From NCBI RefSeq assembly GCF_002879865.1, contig NZ_PNXY01000001.1, forward strand, positions 372,001-436,000: a DNA stretch of 64,000 bases, written 5' to 3'. This DNA comes from Paraburkholderia rhynchosiae (GTDB lineage Bacteria; Pseudomonadota; Gammaproteobacteria; Burkholderiales; Burkholderiaceae). The notes below the pieces were generated by a model that was not told the DNA's origin, did no database searches, and saw only the letters and a program-made list of their open reading frames with translations. Position numbers and translations under genes: made by a program. How positions within the stretch are numbered: the stretch's first letter is position 1; each line of letters starts with the position of its first letter. This document shows positions 27,408 through 38,106 of this stretch, in pieces.

Positions 27408-29477
27408 ATGTCCGAATTCTCCGAAACACCTGCCCGCGCCGACGCGGCAGCCGCTGCTTCCACCACGCCGGCTCCACGTCCGCTGCGCGCGATCCAGCCG
27501 CTGCCGGACCAGCTCATCAGCCAGATCGCCGCCGGCGAAGTGGTCGAGCGACCTGCATCGGTCGTCAAGGAGTTGCTGGAAAACGCGCTCGACGCAGGCG
27601 CGCAGACGCTGCGCATCATGCTGGATGAAGGCGGCGTGAAACGCATTTCGATCGCCGACGACGGTTACGGTATTCCCGAAAACGAGCTGGCGCTCGCGCT
27701 GATGCGCCACGCGACCAGCAAGATCCGCTCGCTCGCCGAGCTCGAGGCGGTCGCCACGCTCGGCTTTCGCGGCGAGGCGCTCGCCTCGATCGCGTCGGTC
27801 GCGCAGATGACGATCACGAGCCGTACCGCCGATGCGCCGCATGCCGTGCGCGTCGACGCGCAAACCGGCGTGCTGAGCCCCGCCGCGGGCACGCAAGGCA
27901 CGACCATCGAAGTGCGCGAGCTGTACTTCAACACGCCCGCGCGCCGCAAGTTCCTGAAGAGCGAACAGACTGAACTCGGTCATTGTCTCGAACAGATTCG
28001 CCGTGCCGCTCTGGCCCGGCCGGACGTCGCGATCTCGGTCCTGCATAACGGCAAGGCGGTCGAGCACTGGAACGCCAGCGAACCGCCGGCGCGGGTCGCA
28101 AAGATACTCGGCGAGACATTCGCGACGGCGCATCTGCCGCTCGACGAATCCGCCGGCCCGCTCGCCGTCTACGGTTGCGCGGGTCTGCCGACGGCGAGCC
28201 GCGGACGCTCCGATCAGCAGTATTTCTTCGTCAATGGCCGCTTCGTGCGCGACAAGCTGCTCACGCACGCGGTGCGCGCCGCTTATGAAGACGTGCTGCA
28301 TGGCGACCGTTATCCGTCGTATGTGCTGTTTCTCGATCTGCCGCCCGAAGCGGTGGATGTGAACGTGCATCCGTCGAAGATCGAAGTGCGGTTCCGCGAT
28401 TCACGTTCGATCCACCAGTTCGTTTTCCACGCGGTGCAGCGCGCGCTGGCGCGGCATGCGGGCGCGTCGCCGGAGACGACGGCTGGCGGGCACGCGGCGC
28501 ATCTGCAAGCGTCTGCGGACGGAGCGGTTTCGTTCGGGGCGTCGCCGCTGGGCGCATCGCCGCTCGGCGTCGGCGGTGCGGGATTCGGCGCTTCCGGTGC
28601 AGCGAGCGCTCCGGGCGGCCTCGGTTCGAACGCAACGCCAGGCTCGGCGGGCAGCGGCTTCAACCTGCCCCAACCCGGCAACACGTGGATGCGCCAATCG
28701 CGCATGACGCAAGGCACGCTGCCGGTCGCACAACCGCTCGCGTTTTACGACGCGCTGTTCGGTCGCAAGGACCCGAGCGCCGGCACGGCGCAAGGCGCCA
28801 CGCTTTTTGAAGCACGCGATTCCGCCGCCGAAGGCCCGTCGCCGTATAACGCGTCAGCGCCCTTCGCGCCGCCCGCTTTCCACGCCGCCGACGACCAGCC
28901 GCTCGGCTTCGCGCTCGGCCAGATTCACGGCATCTATGTGCTCGCTCAGAACGCGCATGGGCTCGTGATCGTCGACATGCACGCCGCGCACGAACGCATC
29001 CTCTACGAGCAGTTCAAGAACGCGCTGGCCGACCGCACGATTGCCGTGCAGCCGTTGCTGATTCCGCAGACCATGCCTGCCGACCCGATCGAAATCGGCA
29101 CGGTGGAAGAAGAACGCGATACGCTCGACGCGCTCGGCTTCGATCTCGCCGTGCTGTCGCCGACCACACTCGCCATCCGTGCGGTGCCGGCGTTGCTGAA
29201 AGACGCCGATCTGCAGGCGCTGGCGCGCGCGGTGCTGTCCGATCTGCATGCGTACGGTGGCTCGCGTGTCTTAACCGAGCGTCAGCACGAACTGCTCGGG
29301 ACGCTCGCCTGCCATCACGCGGTGCGCGCGAACCGGCGTCTCACGCTCGATGAAATGAACGCGCTGCTTCGCCAGATGGAAGCCACAGAGCGCGCCGATC
29401 AATGCAACCACGGGCGTCCGACGTGGTATCAGTTGACGCTCTCCGATCTCGACCGCCTGTTCATGCGCGGACAGTGA
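27408..29477 (+). CDS. mutL: DNA mismatch repair protein MutL
   Basis: 689 residues. GHKL ATPase in the N-terminal third: [60 protein letters not shown] and [15 protein letters not shown]. The linker (about residues 365-470) is Gly/Ala/Ser-rich with a short internal repeat ([11 protein letters not shown]). The C-terminal dimerisation domain ends with [12 protein letters not shown] metal-binding endonuclease motif is not seen. miaA follows on the same strand 43 bases later. Confidence 0.97.
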   Translation: MSEFSETPARADAAAAASTTPAPRPLRAIQPLPDQLISQIAAGEVVERPASVVKELLENALDAGAQTLRIMLDEGGVKRISIADDGYGIPENELALALMRHATSKIRSLAELEAVATLGFRGEALASIASVAQMTITSRTADAPHAVRVDAQTGVLSPAAGTQGTTIEVRELYFNTPARRKFLKSEQTELGHCLEQIRRAALARPDVAISVLHNGKAVEHWNASEPPARVAKILGETFATAHLPLDESAGPLAVYGCAGLPTASRGRSDQQYFFVNGRFVRDKLLTHAVRAAYEDVLHGDRYPSYVLFLDLPPEAVDVNVHPSKIEVRFRDSRSIHQFVFHAVQRALARHAGASPETTAGGHAAHLQASADGAVSFGASPLGASPLGVGGAGFGASGAASAPGGLGSNATPGSAGSGFNLPQPGNTWMRQSRMTQGTLPVAQPLAFYDALFGRKDPSAGTAQGATLFEARDSAAEGPSPYNASAPFAPPAFHAADDQPLGFALGQIHGIYVLAQNAHGLVIVDMHAAHERILYEQFKNALADRTIAVQPLLIPQTMPADPIEIGTVEEERDTLDALGFDLAVLSPTTLAIRAVPALLKDADLQALARAVLSDLHAYGGSRVLTERQHELLGTLACHHAVRANRRLTLDEMNALLRQMEATERADQCNHGRPTWYQLTLSDLDRLFMRGQ

Positions 29478-29520
29478 CGGTGCGCTTTTTGAGGCTCGAG
29501 TCCCGAGCGCCGGCACGCTC

Positions 29521-30474
29521 ATGACCGCACGCACCTCCATGCCGATTCCTTGCCTGCTCGGCCCGACTGCGTCCGGCAAGACCGCGGCCGCGTTGGCTTT
29601 GGCCGCGCGGCGGCCCGTCGAGATCATCAGCATCGATTCCGCGCTGGTCTATCGCGAGATGGACATCGGCACCGCCAAGCCGACCGCTGACGAGCGGGCG
29701 GTGGCGCCGCATCATCTGATCGATATTGTCGATCCCGCGGATGCCTACTCTGCCGCTGAATTTCGCGCCGATGCACTCAGGCTGACAGCAGAGATCAGCG
29801 CACGCGGCCGGGTGCCGCTGCTGGTCGGCGGAACGATGCTGTACTACAAGGCCCTCACGCAAGGGCTCAACGACTTGCCCGCGGCCGACGCGAACGTGCG
29901 CGCACAACTCGACGCCGATGCCGCACGCGATGGCTGGCCCGCGCTGCATGCGCGGCTTGCAGGCGTCGATCCGGTGACAGCCGCGCGCCTCGCGCCCAAC
30001 GATTCGCAGAGAATCCAGCGTGCGCTTGAAGTGTTCATGCTGACCGGCGAAGCGATGTCAGCGCTGCTGTCAGCGCCCGCCCCAATCGACGACGCCGCCG
30101 CCCAGTGGCGCTTCGTGCCGATCGCGCTCGAGCCTTCCGACCGTAGCGTGCTGCACGCGCGCATCGAGCGGCGTTTTGACGCGATGCTGGCGAGCGGTCT
30201 CGTCGACGAAGTGGTGAAACTGCGCGAACGCGGAGACTTATCGCCCGACATGCCGTCGATGCGTTGCGTGGGCTACCGGCAGGTTTGGGAATATCTCGAC
30301 GGCGCGGTCGACTACTCGACTATGCGCGACAAAGGCGTCTTTGCGACCCGGCAGTTGTGCAAACGGCAGCTCACATGGCTGCGCAGTATGAACGAGCGGG
30401 TGGTGGTGGACTGCTGCGAACCGCACGCGACGGCACGGGTGCTTGAAACGATTGAAGCGCTGCTTGACGCTTGA
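29521..30474 (+). CDS. miaA: tRNA dimethylallyltransferase
   Basis: 317 residues. P-loop [17 protein letters not shown], then [51 protein letters not shown] and the tRNA-binding [13 protein letters not shown] and KRQLTWLR. It adds the isopentenyl group to A37 of tRNAs reading U-starting codons. It sits directly after mutL, the conserved pairing in Proteobacteria, and is convergent with purM. Confidence 0.97.
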   Translation: MTARTSMPIPCLLGPTASGKTAAALALAARRPVEIISIDSALVYREMDIGTAKPTADERAVAPHHLIDIVDPADAYSAAEFRADALRLTAEISARGRVPLLVGGTMLYYKALTQGLNDLPAADANVRAQLDADAARDGWPALHARLAGVDPVTAARLAPNDSQRIQRALEVFMLTGEAMSALLSAPAPIDDAAAQWRFVPIALEPSDRSVLHARIERRFDAMLASGLVDEVVKLRERGDLSPDMPSMRCVGYRQVWEYLDGAVDYSTMRDKGVFATRQLCKRQLTWLRSMNERVVVDCCEPHATARVLETIEALLDA

Positions 30475-30537
30475 CGCTGTGAAACTTTGAAGCCCGCGCG
30501 GCGTTTGCTCAATGCACGCCGCGCAGGCCGCCGGCCT

Positions 30538-31605
30538 TTAAACCACTACCGTCTGCGCTTCACCAGCTGCGCTTTCGCGAATCACGCCAATCTTCCAGAC
30601 CTGTTCGCCGGACGCGGACAACAGACCGATCGCAGCATCCGCATCGGCAGCGGAGACGACGACTGCCATCCCGATACCGCAGTTGAATACACGATGCATT
30701 TCCGCGTCCGCCACGCCGCCGTGCTTTTGCAGCCACGAGAACAACGGCGGCAGTGGCCAGCCGCGATGATCCAGCTCGGCCGTCAAACCTTCACGCAGGA
30801 CACGCGGAATATTTTCGACGAGCCCGCCACCCGTGATGTGCGCCATGCCCTTCACGGCGATTTGCTGCATCAGCGCGAGCAGCGGCTTCACATAGATATG
30901 CGTGGGCGCCATCAATGCGTCGGCGAGCGAGCGGCCGTCGAAATCGGCATTCAGATCGGGCTGTGCGCGCTCGATGATCTTGCGCACGAGCGAAAAACCG
31001 TTCGAATGAATGCCGCTCGAAGCGAGGCCAAGTACGACGTCGCCGGGGGCGATCGTGCTGCCGTCGATAATCTTGCTCTTTTCCACCGCGCCGACCGCGA
31101 AGCCGGCGAGGTCGTATTCACCGTCCGGATACATGCCCGGCATTTCAGCCGTCTCACCACCGATCAATGCGCAACCGGCCAGTTCGCAGCCGTACGCGAT
31201 ACCCTTGACGACCGTTGCCGCCGTGCCGACGTCCAGCTTGCCGCACGCGAAGTAGTCGAGGAAAAACAGTGGCTCGGCGCCTTGCACGAGAATGTCGTTC
31301 ACGCTCATGGCCACCAGATCCTGGCCCACGGTGTCGTGCTTGTTCAGTTCAAACGCGAGGCGCAGCTTAGTGCCGACGCCGTCCGTACCCGAAACCAGCA
31401 CCGGTTCCTTGTACTTCTTCGGCACTTCGAACAGCGCGCCGAATCCGCCGATGCCACCCAGCACGCCGTCGCGCATCGTCTTTTTGGCAAAGGGCTTGAT
31501 TGCGTCGACAAGGGCGTCGCCCGCGTCGATGTCCACGCCGGCGTCGCGATACGACAGACCTTGGGCCGAATCAGTTGAATTCGGGGCGGATTTCGGTTGA
31601 TTCAT
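30538..31605 (-). CDS. purM: Phosphoribosylformylglycinamidine cyclo-ligase (AIR synthetase)
   Basis: 355 residues; ATP-dependent ring closure of FGAM to AIR in purine synthesis. Hallmarks are [20 protein letters not shown] at the start, then [17 protein letters not shown] [75 protein letters not shown] and [15 protein letters not shown]. Start ATG 31605 follows a GGTAAAAT palindrome by 20 bases. Confidence 0.97.
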   Translation of the reverse strand: MNQPKSAPNSTDSAQGLSYRDAGVDIDAGDALVDAIKPFAKKTMRDGVLGGIGGFGALFEVPKKYKEPVLVSGTDGVGTKLRLAFELNKHDTVGQDLVAMSVNDILVQGAEPLFFLDYFACGKLDVGTAATVVKGIAYGCELAGCALIGGETAEMPGMYPDGEYDLAGFAVGAVEKSKIIDGSTIAPGDVVLGLASSGIHSNGFSLVRKIIERAQPDLNADFDGRSLADALMAPTHIYVKPLLALMQQIAVKGMAHITGGGLVENIPRVLREGLTAELDHRGWPLPPLFSWLQKHGGVADAEMHRVFNCGIGMAVVVSAADADAAIGLLSASGEQVWKIGVIRESAAGEAQTVVV

Positions 31606-31624
31606 GGGGGAGAGCTCGAAGGTC

Positions 31625-31643
31625 GGTAAAATGCGATTTTACC
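31625..31643. promoter_or_regulatory. Palindromic dual -10 region between purM and perM
   Basis: GGTAAAAT-gcg-ATTTTACC is a perfect 8-bp dyad with a 3-base spacer. Read on each strand it presents TAAAAT, a good -10 hexamer, for purM (start 20 bases away) and for perM (start 61 bases away). A clear -35 could not be assigned on either strand. Confidence 0.5.
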
Positions 31644-31703
31644 CGATGCCGGCCGGCTGGCTGGAATTGAATCATCCGTTCCGGCCACACCTGGGAAACA
31701 ACT

Positions 31704-32780
31704 TTGCAACAGAACTCTCCGATTCTGACACCCGTTCAACGCCGCGCCTTCATCTGGCTGGCCATCGCGCTGGGCGTCGGCATTCTGCTGTGGCTATTGA
31801 GTCCGGTCCTCACACCTTTTCTGCTCGGCGCGATTCTCGCGTACATTCTGCAACCGGGCGTCGCGTGGATGGTGCGCCGTCGTGTGCCGCGCGCGCTCGC
31901 GGCCTTGCTGATGATGCTGGTTTTCACGCTGCTGATGACGATGCTCGTGCTGCTGGTGCTCGCCGTCATCCAGAAGGAAGGGCCGCAGTTGCGGCAGCAG
32001 GTGCCGCTATTATTCGCGCATGTCAACGCGTGGCTGCAACCCAAGCTCGCGCTGCTGGGCCTCGCCGATTCGCTCGACTTTGCCAGCATCCGCGATCTCG
32101 TGATGGGGCAGCTCGAAGGCAGTGCGCAGACGGTTGCGCGCTATGCGTGGACCTCGATCGTAACAAGCGGCAACGTGATGATGACCGTGATCGGCAATCT
32201 CGTCATGGTGCCGCTCGTGCTGTTCTATCTGCTGTACGACTGGAACCGCATGCTGCTGCGCGTGCAGAGCGTGGTGCCGCGCCGCTGGCTCGACAAGACG
32301 CTGCAACTCGCGCGCGACATGGATCAGATGCTGTCGCAGTATCTGCGCGGCCAGTTGCTGGTGATGGCGGTGCTCGCCGTGTTCTACGCGGCCGCGCTAA
32401 CCATCGCCGGCTTCGAGATTGCTCTGCCGGTGGGGATTTTCACGGGGCTCGCGGTGTTCATCCCGTACATCGGTTTCGCGACCGGTCTCGCGCTGGCATT
32501 GCTCGCGGCGCTGCTGCAATTCGGCAACCTGTACGGCTTCGGTGCGGTCGCGCTGATTTACGGCGTCGGTCAGATCGTCGAAAGCTTTTTTTTGACACCG
32601 CGCCTCGTGGGCGAGCGGATCGGCCTGCACCCGCTCGCGGTGATCTTCGCGTTGCTTGCGTTCGGGCAGTTGTTTGGCTTTTTCGGGGTGCTGCTTGCGT
32701 TGCCGGTCAGCGCGATTCTGTCGGTGGCGATGCGCGAACTGCGGCAAAGCTACCTGGCAAGCACGCTCTACAACAATTGA
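31704..32780 (+). CDS. AI-2E family transporter (PerM/YdgG-like)
   Basis: 358 residues with about eight helices: FIWLAIALGVGILLWLLSPV, LTPFLLGAILAYILQPGVAW, a coiled periplasmic/cytosolic stretch (residues 80-150), then NLVMVPLVLFYLLYDWNRML, GLAVFIPYIGFATGLALALL and QIVESFFLTPRLVGERIGLH. FIPYIG and the final LPVSAILSV region define the AI-2E/PerM superfamily. Members include TqsA and Na+/H+ antiporters; the substrate is unknown. The only reasonable start is a TTG at 31704. It lies upstream of hda, as perM-hda in other Proteobacteria. Confidence 0.88.
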   Translation: MQQNSPILTPVQRRAFIWLAIALGVGILLWLLSPVLTPFLLGAILAYILQPGVAWMVRRRVPRALAALLMMLVFTLLMTMLVLLVLAVIQKEGPQLRQQVPLLFAHVNAWLQPKLALLGLADSLDFASIRDLVMGQLEGSAQTVARYAWTSIVTSGNVMMTVIGNLVMVPLVLFYLLYDWNRMLLRVQSVVPRRWLDKTLQLARDMDQMLSQYLRGQLLVMAVLAVFYAAALTIAGFEIALPVGIFTGLAVFIPYIGFATGLALALLAALLQFGNLYGFGAVALIYGVGQIVESFFLTPRLVGERIGLHPLAVIFALLAFGQLFGFFGVLLALPVSAILSVAMRELRQSYLASTLYNN

Positions 32781-32851
32781 TTTTCAGCTCAGATGTTCGG
32801 GCTCGTCACGTTCATCTGCGGCCTCAGCTCTATTTTCGGCATTAACCTACT

Positions 32852-33595
32852 GTGCTTCGTCAACTGACGCTCGATCTCGGTACTCCGCCGCCATCGACAT
32901 TCGACAATTTTTTTGCCGGCGCCAACGCCGAGCTGGTCACGCGCCTGCGCGAGCTCGACAACGCGCTCACCGCCGGGCCGGTCGCGGATCGCACCTTCTA
33001 CGTCTGGGGCGAAGCGGGCAGCGGCCGTACGCATCTGTTGCAAGCGCTCGTGCACGAAGCGCCGCCGGGTCACGCGCGTTTCGCGGGTCCGCAAAGCAGT
33101 CTGGCCGCGTTCAGTTTCGATCCGCGCGTCGCGCTGTATGCAATCGACGATTGCGACGGCCTCTCGGCCGCGCAGCAGATCGCCGTGTTCAATCTCTTCA
33201 ACGAGGTGCGCGCGCATCCGACGAGCGCGCTCGTCGCCACGGGCAACGCGGCGCCGATCGGCATGACGGTTCGCGAAGACCTGCGCACACGGCTCGGCTG
33301 GGGCCTCGTGTTCCATCTCGCGCCGCTCCCCGACGAAGGCAAGGCCGCCGTGCTGAAGCATGCGGCTCGCGAGCGCGGCATCATGCTCGCCGACGACGTG
33401 CCCGCCTATCTGCTCACGCATTTTCGCCGCGACATGCCGAGCCTGATGGCGTTGCTCGATGCACTCGACCGCTTTTCGCTCGAACAGAAGCGCGCGGTCA
33501 CGCTGCCGCTTTTGCGTACGATGCTCGCGTCGCCCGGCGCAGAGGCCTCAGCCGCGTCGTCCGCCGCTTCAAGTAAAATAGACCCCCATGGCTAA
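32852..33595 (+). CDS. hda: DnaA regulatory inactivator Hda
   Basis: 247 residues, GTG start. An N-terminal beta-clamp-binding motif RQLTLDLG is followed by a DnaA-like AAA+ domain: FYVWGEAGSGRTHLLQALVH (P-loop), VALYAIDDCDGLSAAQQIAV (Walker B region), RTRLGWGLVFHLAPL and the C-terminal lid. With the clamp, Hda triggers hydrolysis of DnaA-ATP. The last eight bases overlap the next gene. Low-complexity Ala/Ser tail at the C-terminus. Confidence 0.93.
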   Translation: MLRQLTLDLGTPPPSTFDNFFAGANAELVTRLRELDNALTAGPVADRTFYVWGEAGSGRTHLLQALVHEAPPGHARFAGPQSSLAAFSFDPRVALYAIDDCDGLSAAQQIAVFNLFNEVRAHPTSALVATGNAAPIGMTVREDLRTRLGWGLVFHLAPLPDEGKAAVLKHAARERGIMLADDVPAYLLTHFRRDMPSLMALLDALDRFSLEQKRAVTLPLLRTMLASPGAEASAASSAASSKIDPHG

Positions 33596-34274
33596 TCTCG
33601 CACTCTTCGACCTCGATCACACGCTCATTCCCACCGACAGCGACCACGAATGGGGCCGCTTCATGGTGAAACATGGCATGGTCGACGCCGAAAATTTCGC
33701 CCGTGACAACGACCGCTTTTATGCCGACTACAAAGCCGGCAAGCTCGACATTCACGCCTATCTGATCGCCATGCTCACGCCGCTCGCGAAGTACACGCGC
33801 GCGCAACTCGCGGACTTTCACGCGCAGTACATGCATGAAGTGATCACGCCGGCCATCCTTCCGGCCGCGGTCGAACTGGTCAAACGGCACCGCGAAGCCG
33901 GCGACCTGTGCTGCGTGGTCACGGCCACCAACGAATTCATCACCCGTCCCATCGCGAGCGCGTTCGGCGTCGACACGCTGATCGCCTGCGAAGCGGAAAC
34001 CGTCGACGGCCAGCCGCATTCGGCTTACACCGGCCGCCCCACCGGCACGCCGAGCTACAAGGAAGGCAAGATCGTGCGCACCGAGGCATGGCTCGCATCG
34101 CTCGGCAAAAGCTGGAGCGACTTCGAGCACAGCTATTTCTACAGCGATTCGCACAACGACATTCCGCTGCTCGAAAAGGTCACCGACCCAATCGCGACCA
34201 ATCCGGACGACACATTGCGTGCTCATGCACAAGCCAAGGGCTGGCGCATCCTCGAACTCTTTCAACCCCAGTGA
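33588..34274 (+). CDS. HAD-superfamily phosphatase (subfamily IB, SerB-like)
   Basis: 228 residues. Motif I LALFDLDHTLIPTDSDHEWG carries the nucleophile DLD, motif II is VVTATNEF with Thr, and motif III plus IV is FYSDSHNDIPLLEKV. GRPTGTPSYKEGKI and the cap (residues 20-90) match subfamily IB proteins often annotated as histidinol-phosphatase or phosphoserine phosphatase-like; the substrate is not decided. It begins inside the last codons of hda and overlaps pcnB by GTGA, so all three are coupled. Confidence 0.88.
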   Translation: MANLALFDLDHTLIPTDSDHEWGRFMVKHGMVDAENFARDNDRFYADYKAGKLDIHAYLIAMLTPLAKYTRAQLADFHAQYMHEVITPAILPAAVELVKRHREAGDLCCVVTATNEFITRPIASAFGVDTLIACEAETVDGQPHSAYTGRPTGTPSYKEGKIVRTEAWLASLGKSWSDFEHSYFYSDSHNDIPLLEKVTDPIATNPDDTLRAHAQAKGWRILELFQPQ

Positions 34275-35872
34275 TCAAAAAACTCATTCGCAAGCTATTC
34301 GGCCAGGACACAGCATCCGCCGACGACACGCTGCCGGCTGAAGCCGACGCAGACGAAACCGGCAGCGCACCGGCACGCCATGCACAAGGCGCCGCGGGAG
34401 CGGGCCGCGCGCGCCGCAAGCCGGCTCGCGGCGGCGCGTCCACCAAACCACAGGTGCCGGACCCCGACGTGCCGGTCATCATTCCGCACGACGTGCACGG
34501 TATCGATCCCACGTTGATCTCGCGCAACGCAATCCGCGTGACCGAAGGCCTGCAACAGGCCGGGCACCGGGCGTTTATCGTCGGCGGGGCGGTGCGCGAT
34601 CTGCTGCTCGGCATCAAGCCGAAAGACTTCGACGTCGCGACCGACGCCACGCCCGAGCAGGTGCAGAAGCTGTTTCGCCGCGCGCGCATCATCGGCCGCA
34701 GGTTTCAGATCGTGCATGTGCAGTTCGGCCAGGAAATCATCGAAACCTCGACGTTCCGCGCGCTGGTCGATCCGCCCGCCGCTGATGCCGCGCCGCCGCG
34801 GCGCCTCAAGCGCGACGAGCTCGACCGCCGCACCCACGCGGTGGACGCTAGCGGCCGCGTGCTGCGCGACAACGTGTGGGGCGAGCAGCATGAAGACGCC
34901 ACGCGCCGCGACTTCACGATCAATGCGATGTATTACGATCCGGCTACGGAAACGGTGCTCGATTATCACAACGGCATGGCCGATGTGCGCGCGCGCCTCT
35001 TGCGCATGATCGGCGATCCGGCCACGCGTTATCGCGAGGATCCGGTGCGAATGCTACGCGTGGTGCGTTTTGCTGCGAAGCTCGACTTCGAGATCGAAGA
35101 CGCGACCCGCGCGCCGATCGTCGAAATGGCCGACCTCATCAACAACGTACCGGCTGCGCGGCTCTTTGACGAGATGCTCAAGCTGATGCTGTCGGGCCAC
35201 GCGCTCGCCTGTTTGAAGCGCCTGCGCCAGGAAGGCCTGCATCATGGCTTGCTGCCGCTGCTCGACGTCGTGCTCGAGCAGCCCACCGGCGAGAAGTTCA
35301 TCACGCTCGCGCTCAACAACACGGACGCACGCGTTCGCGCCGGCAAGCCGGTGTCGCCCGGCTTTCTGTTCGCCACGCTGCTATGGCATGACGTGCAGCA
35401 GCGCTGGCAGAAATTTGAAGCCAACGGCGAGTATCCGGTGCCTGCGCTGCATCGCGCGATGGACGACGTTCTCGACATGCAAACCGAGAAACTCGCTATC
35501 CACAAGCGTTTTTCGTCCGACATGCGTGAGATCTGGGGCTTGCAACTGCGCCTCGAAAAGCGCTCGGGAAGGAGCGCGCTCAAGCTGCTGGAACACCAAA
35601 GATTTAGAGCGGGGTATGATTTCCTCCTGTTACGCTGCGAATCCGGCGAACTCGATGAGTCGGTCGGAGCGTGGTGGACGGAGTTCATCGAAGGAGACAT
35701 TGCGGCGCGTGAAGTATTGCTCACGCAAGGCGGGAAGGACCGAAGCCCCAGAAAACGACGGCGGCGCAGCAGTGGCGCGAGAAACCGCACATCGGGCGAC
35801 GGAATGGAGGGCGGCACGCCAGCCGAACGCACAGACGCCGAAGCGGGCCACGACGGCCCGCGCGAAGACTGA
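34271..35872 (+). CDS. pcnB: Poly(A) polymerase I
   Basis: 533 residues from a GTG at 34271. Class II nucleotidyltransferase core: HRAFIVGGAVRDLLLGIKPK, DFDVATDATPEQVQKLFRRA with the DxD metal ligands, RRDFTINAMYYDPATE, and YREDPVRMLRVVRFAAKLDF. PcnB rather than CCA-adding, because of the PcnB-type LKLLEHQRFRAGYDFLLLR and the basic C-terminal tail (SPRKRRRRSSGARNRTSGDG). Adds 3' poly(A) tails that mark RNAs for decay. The Asp/Ala/Arg-rich N-terminus (first 70 residues) is unusual but common in this genus. Confidence 0.94.
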   Translation: MIKKLIRKLFGQDTASADDTLPAEADADETGSAPARHAQGAAGAGRARRKPARGGASTKPQVPDPDVPVIIPHDVHGIDPTLISRNAIRVTEGLQQAGHRAFIVGGAVRDLLLGIKPKDFDVATDATPEQVQKLFRRARIIGRRFQIVHVQFGQEIIETSTFRALVDPPAADAAPPRRLKRDELDRRTHAVDASGRVLRDNVWGEQHEDATRRDFTINAMYYDPATETVLDYHNGMADVRARLLRMIGDPATRYREDPVRMLRVVRFAAKLDFEIEDATRAPIVEMADLINNVPAARLFDEMLKLMLSGHALACLKRLRQEGLHHGLLPLLDVVLEQPTGEKFITLALNNTDARVRAGKPVSPGFLFATLLWHDVQQRWQKFEANGEYPVPALHRAMDDVLDMQTEKLAIHKRFSSDMREIWGLQLRLEKRSGRSALKLLEHQRFRAGYDFLLLRCESGELDESVGAWWTEFIEGDIAAREVLLTQGGKDRSPRKRRRRSSGARNRTSGDGMEGGTPAERTDAEAGHDGPRED

Positions 35873-35920
35873 CGCAGCGTTCACTGAAGCCGTCGAACGA
35901 TAGTTGCAGGAAGTTATGCC

Positions 35921-36472
35921 ATGACGGTTGCTTATCTCGGCCTCGGCGCGAATCTCGGGGACGCGCGCCAGACCCTGAAAGACGCGGTGGTGTGCCTCGC
36001 ACAACAGCACGCCATCACCGTGCTCGCCAAGTCGAGCCTGTATCGCACTGCCCCCATCGACGCGGGCGGTGACGACTATTTCAACTGCGTCGTGAAGGTC
36101 GACACGGCGCTCCCCGTACGGCATCTGCTTGCGCTGTGCCACAAGATCGAGCATCAGTTCGGCCGCGAGCGGCCCTTTCGCAATGCACCGCGAACACTCG
36201 ATCTGGACATCCTGCTCTACGGCGATCAATCGATCGACGAAGCCGATCTGATCGTTCCGCATCCCCGCCTCGTCGAACGCGCGTTCGCGCTCGTTCCGCT
36301 GGTCGAGATCGACGCCACACTTGTCATTCCGCAACATGGCCGCGCCGATGCGTTGCTCGACGGCGTGCGGGATCAGCGCATCGAGAAAGTCAAAGGGCCG
36401 TGCCAGTGCCCGATGCTCAATGCACTCACCTCCTCCGGCGACAGTACGGCCGGCAAGGGCCGCTGCGAATGA
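35921..36472 (+). CDS. folK: 2-amino-4-hydroxy-6-hydroxymethyldihydropteridine pyrophosphokinase
   Basis: 183 residues; pyrophosphorylation step of folate synthesis. YLGLGANLGDARQTLKDAV, SLYRTAPIDAGGDDYFNCVV, FGRERPFRNAPRTLDLDILL and VPHPRLVERAFALVPL cover the whole HPPK signature. The C-terminal end (from QCPMLNALTSSGDS) extends beyond the usual 160 residues. It follows pcnB at 48 bases and overlaps the next gene by ATGA. Confidence 0.96.
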   Translation: MTVAYLGLGANLGDARQTLKDAVVCLAQQHAITVLAKSSLYRTAPIDAGGDDYFNCVVKVDTALPVRHLLALCHKIEHQFGRERPFRNAPRTLDLDILLYGDQSIDEADLIVPHPRLVERAFALVPLVEIDATLVIPQHGRADALLDGVRDQRIEKVKGPCQCPMLNALTSSGDSTAGKGRCE

Positions 36473-37149
36473 ATTCACCGCCACTCACCGTCACGGCGCC
36501 GCAATTGCGGCCTCCATTCGGCTATCTCGCGATTGAAGGACCTATCGGCGTCGGCAAGACATCGCTTGCGCGGCGTCTCGCCCAACGCTGGTCGATGCAG
36601 GAATTGTTCGAGCGGCCGCAGGACAATCCTTTCCTCGAACGCTTTTATCGCGACACAGCGCGTTATGCGTTGCCCGCGCAACTGCACTTTTCGTTGCAAC
36701 GCGCGCAGCAGGCGCAGGAAGTGAGCGCGGCCCAAGTGGCCGGCACGCCGCTTATCGCCGATTTCATGACGCAGAAGAACGACATCTTCGCGCGCCTCAC
36801 GCTCCAGGAAGACGAGTGGCAGTTGTACCGCGCGCTCGCTGCGCGGCTGGAAGTGAGCGCGCCGGCGCCGGATTTCGTCGTGTATCTGCAGGCCAGTCCC
36901 GAAGTGCTCTTCTCGCGCATTCAGAAGCGTGCGGTGCCCATGGAGTTGCAGATTTCCGATGCCTATTTGCATGCACTGTGCGACGCGTATAACGAGTTCT
37001 TCTATCACTACGACCGCACGCCGGTGCTGACGGTCAACGCCGAACATCTGAATCCGCTCGACTCCGACGCGGACCTTGCGCTGCTCGCCGAACGCATTGA
37101 AACCATGCGCGGCCGCAAGGAATTCTTTGTCAAAGGCACGTCGCTTTAA
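36469..37149 (+). CDS. Deoxynucleoside kinase (deoxyadenosine/deoxyguanosine kinase-like)
   Basis: 226 residues. P-loop LAIEGPIGVGKTSLARRLAQ, then LFERPQDNPFLERFYRD, LHFSLQRAQQAQE, FMTQKNDIFARLTLQEDE and PDFVVYLQASPEVLFSRI match the dNK family. Phosphorylates salvaged deoxynucleosides; substrate preference cannot be told. A folK-dNK-panB order is typical of Burkholderia. The frame can be extended upstream to 36136, but that part is a shadow of folK. Confidence 0.9.
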   Translation: MNSPPLTVTAPQLRPPFGYLAIEGPIGVGKTSLARRLAQRWSMQELFERPQDNPFLERFYRDTARYALPAQLHFSLQRAQQAQEVSAAQVAGTPLIADFMTQKNDIFARLTLQEDEWQLYRALAARLEVSAPAPDFVVYLQASPEVLFSRIQKRAVPMELQISDAYLHALCDAYNEFFYHYDRTPVLTVNAEHLNPLDSDADLALLAERIETMRGRKEFFVKGTSL

Positions 37150-37186
37150 GCGGCACACGCCTCTCTCTTTTTCAACGGATTGACCC

Positions 37187-38002
37187 ATGACCTATTTGCA
37201 GGAAACGAGCCGGAACGCCGTCACCGTGCCGAAACTGCAGGCAATGCGCGAAGCCGGCGAGAAAATCGCCATGCTCACCTGTTACGACGCGAGCTTCGCC
37301 GCGCTGCTGGATCGCGCGGGTGTCGACGTCATGTTGATCGGCGACTCGCTGGGCAATGTGTTGCAAGGCCAGACCACCACGCTGCCGGTTACGCTCGCCG
37401 ACATTGCGTATCACACGGCAAGTGTGGCACGCGCGCGGCCATCGGCGCTGATCGTCGCCGACTTGCCGTTCGGCACTTATGGCACGCTCGAAGATGCGTA
37501 CAGAAGCTCAGTAGAATTAATGCGCGCCGGCGCGCAGATGGTCAAACTCGAAGGCGGCGAATGGCTGGCCGACACCGTGCGTTTCCTGGTCGAACGCTCG
37601 ATCCCCGTTTGCGCGCATGTCGGGCTGACGCCACAATCGGTGCATGCTTTTGGCGGCTTCAAGGTGCAAGGCAAGACCGAGGAAGGCGCGAACCAGTTGC
37701 TGCGAGACTCGCTCGCCATGCAAACGGCCGGCGCGCAACTCATCGTGATGGAAGCGATTCCGACGCTGCTCGCAAGCGAGGTCACAAAGCAGTTGCGTAT
37801 TCCGACGATCGGCATCGGCGCAGGCCTCGACTGCTCGGGTCAGGTGCTGGTGCTGCACGACATGCTGGGGATTTTTCCCGGTAAGCGCCCGCGCTTCGTG
37901 AAGGATTTCATGCACGGGCAGCCGAGCATTCTGGCTGCGGTCGAAGCGTATGTGCGTGCGGTGAAGGACGGTGCGTTTCCCGGGCCTGAGCACACGTTTT
38001 GA
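37187..38002 (+). CDS. panB: 3-methyl-2-oxobutanoate hydroxymethyltransferase
   Basis: 271 residues; first committed step of pantothenate synthesis. Signatures [87 protein letters not shown] and [20 protein letters not shown]. Ends the plus-strand run hda to panB; the next gene is convergent. Length is normal. Confidence 0.97.
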   Translation: MTYLQETSRNAVTVPKLQAMREAGEKIAMLTCYDASFAALLDRAGVDVMLIGDSLGNVLQGQTTTLPVTLADIAYHTASVARARPSALIVADLPFGTYGTLEDAYRSSVELMRAGAQMVKLEGGEWLADTVRFLVERSIPVCAHVGLTPQSVHAFGGFKVQGKTEEGANQLLRDSLAMQTAGAQLIVMEAIPTLLASEVTKQLRIPTIGIGAGLDCSGQVLVLHDMLGIFPGKRPRFVKDFMHGQPSILAAVEAYVRAVKDGAFPGPEHTF

Positions 38003-38106
38003 GGGTGCTTTTGCGCCGGTGGCGTTGACGTGACGGCGCTTGCCTTTTGCGCTCAGCTATTAGCAATAGCGCCGATCTTATGCAAGCGCCTGCAGCCACA
38101 CCCAGT

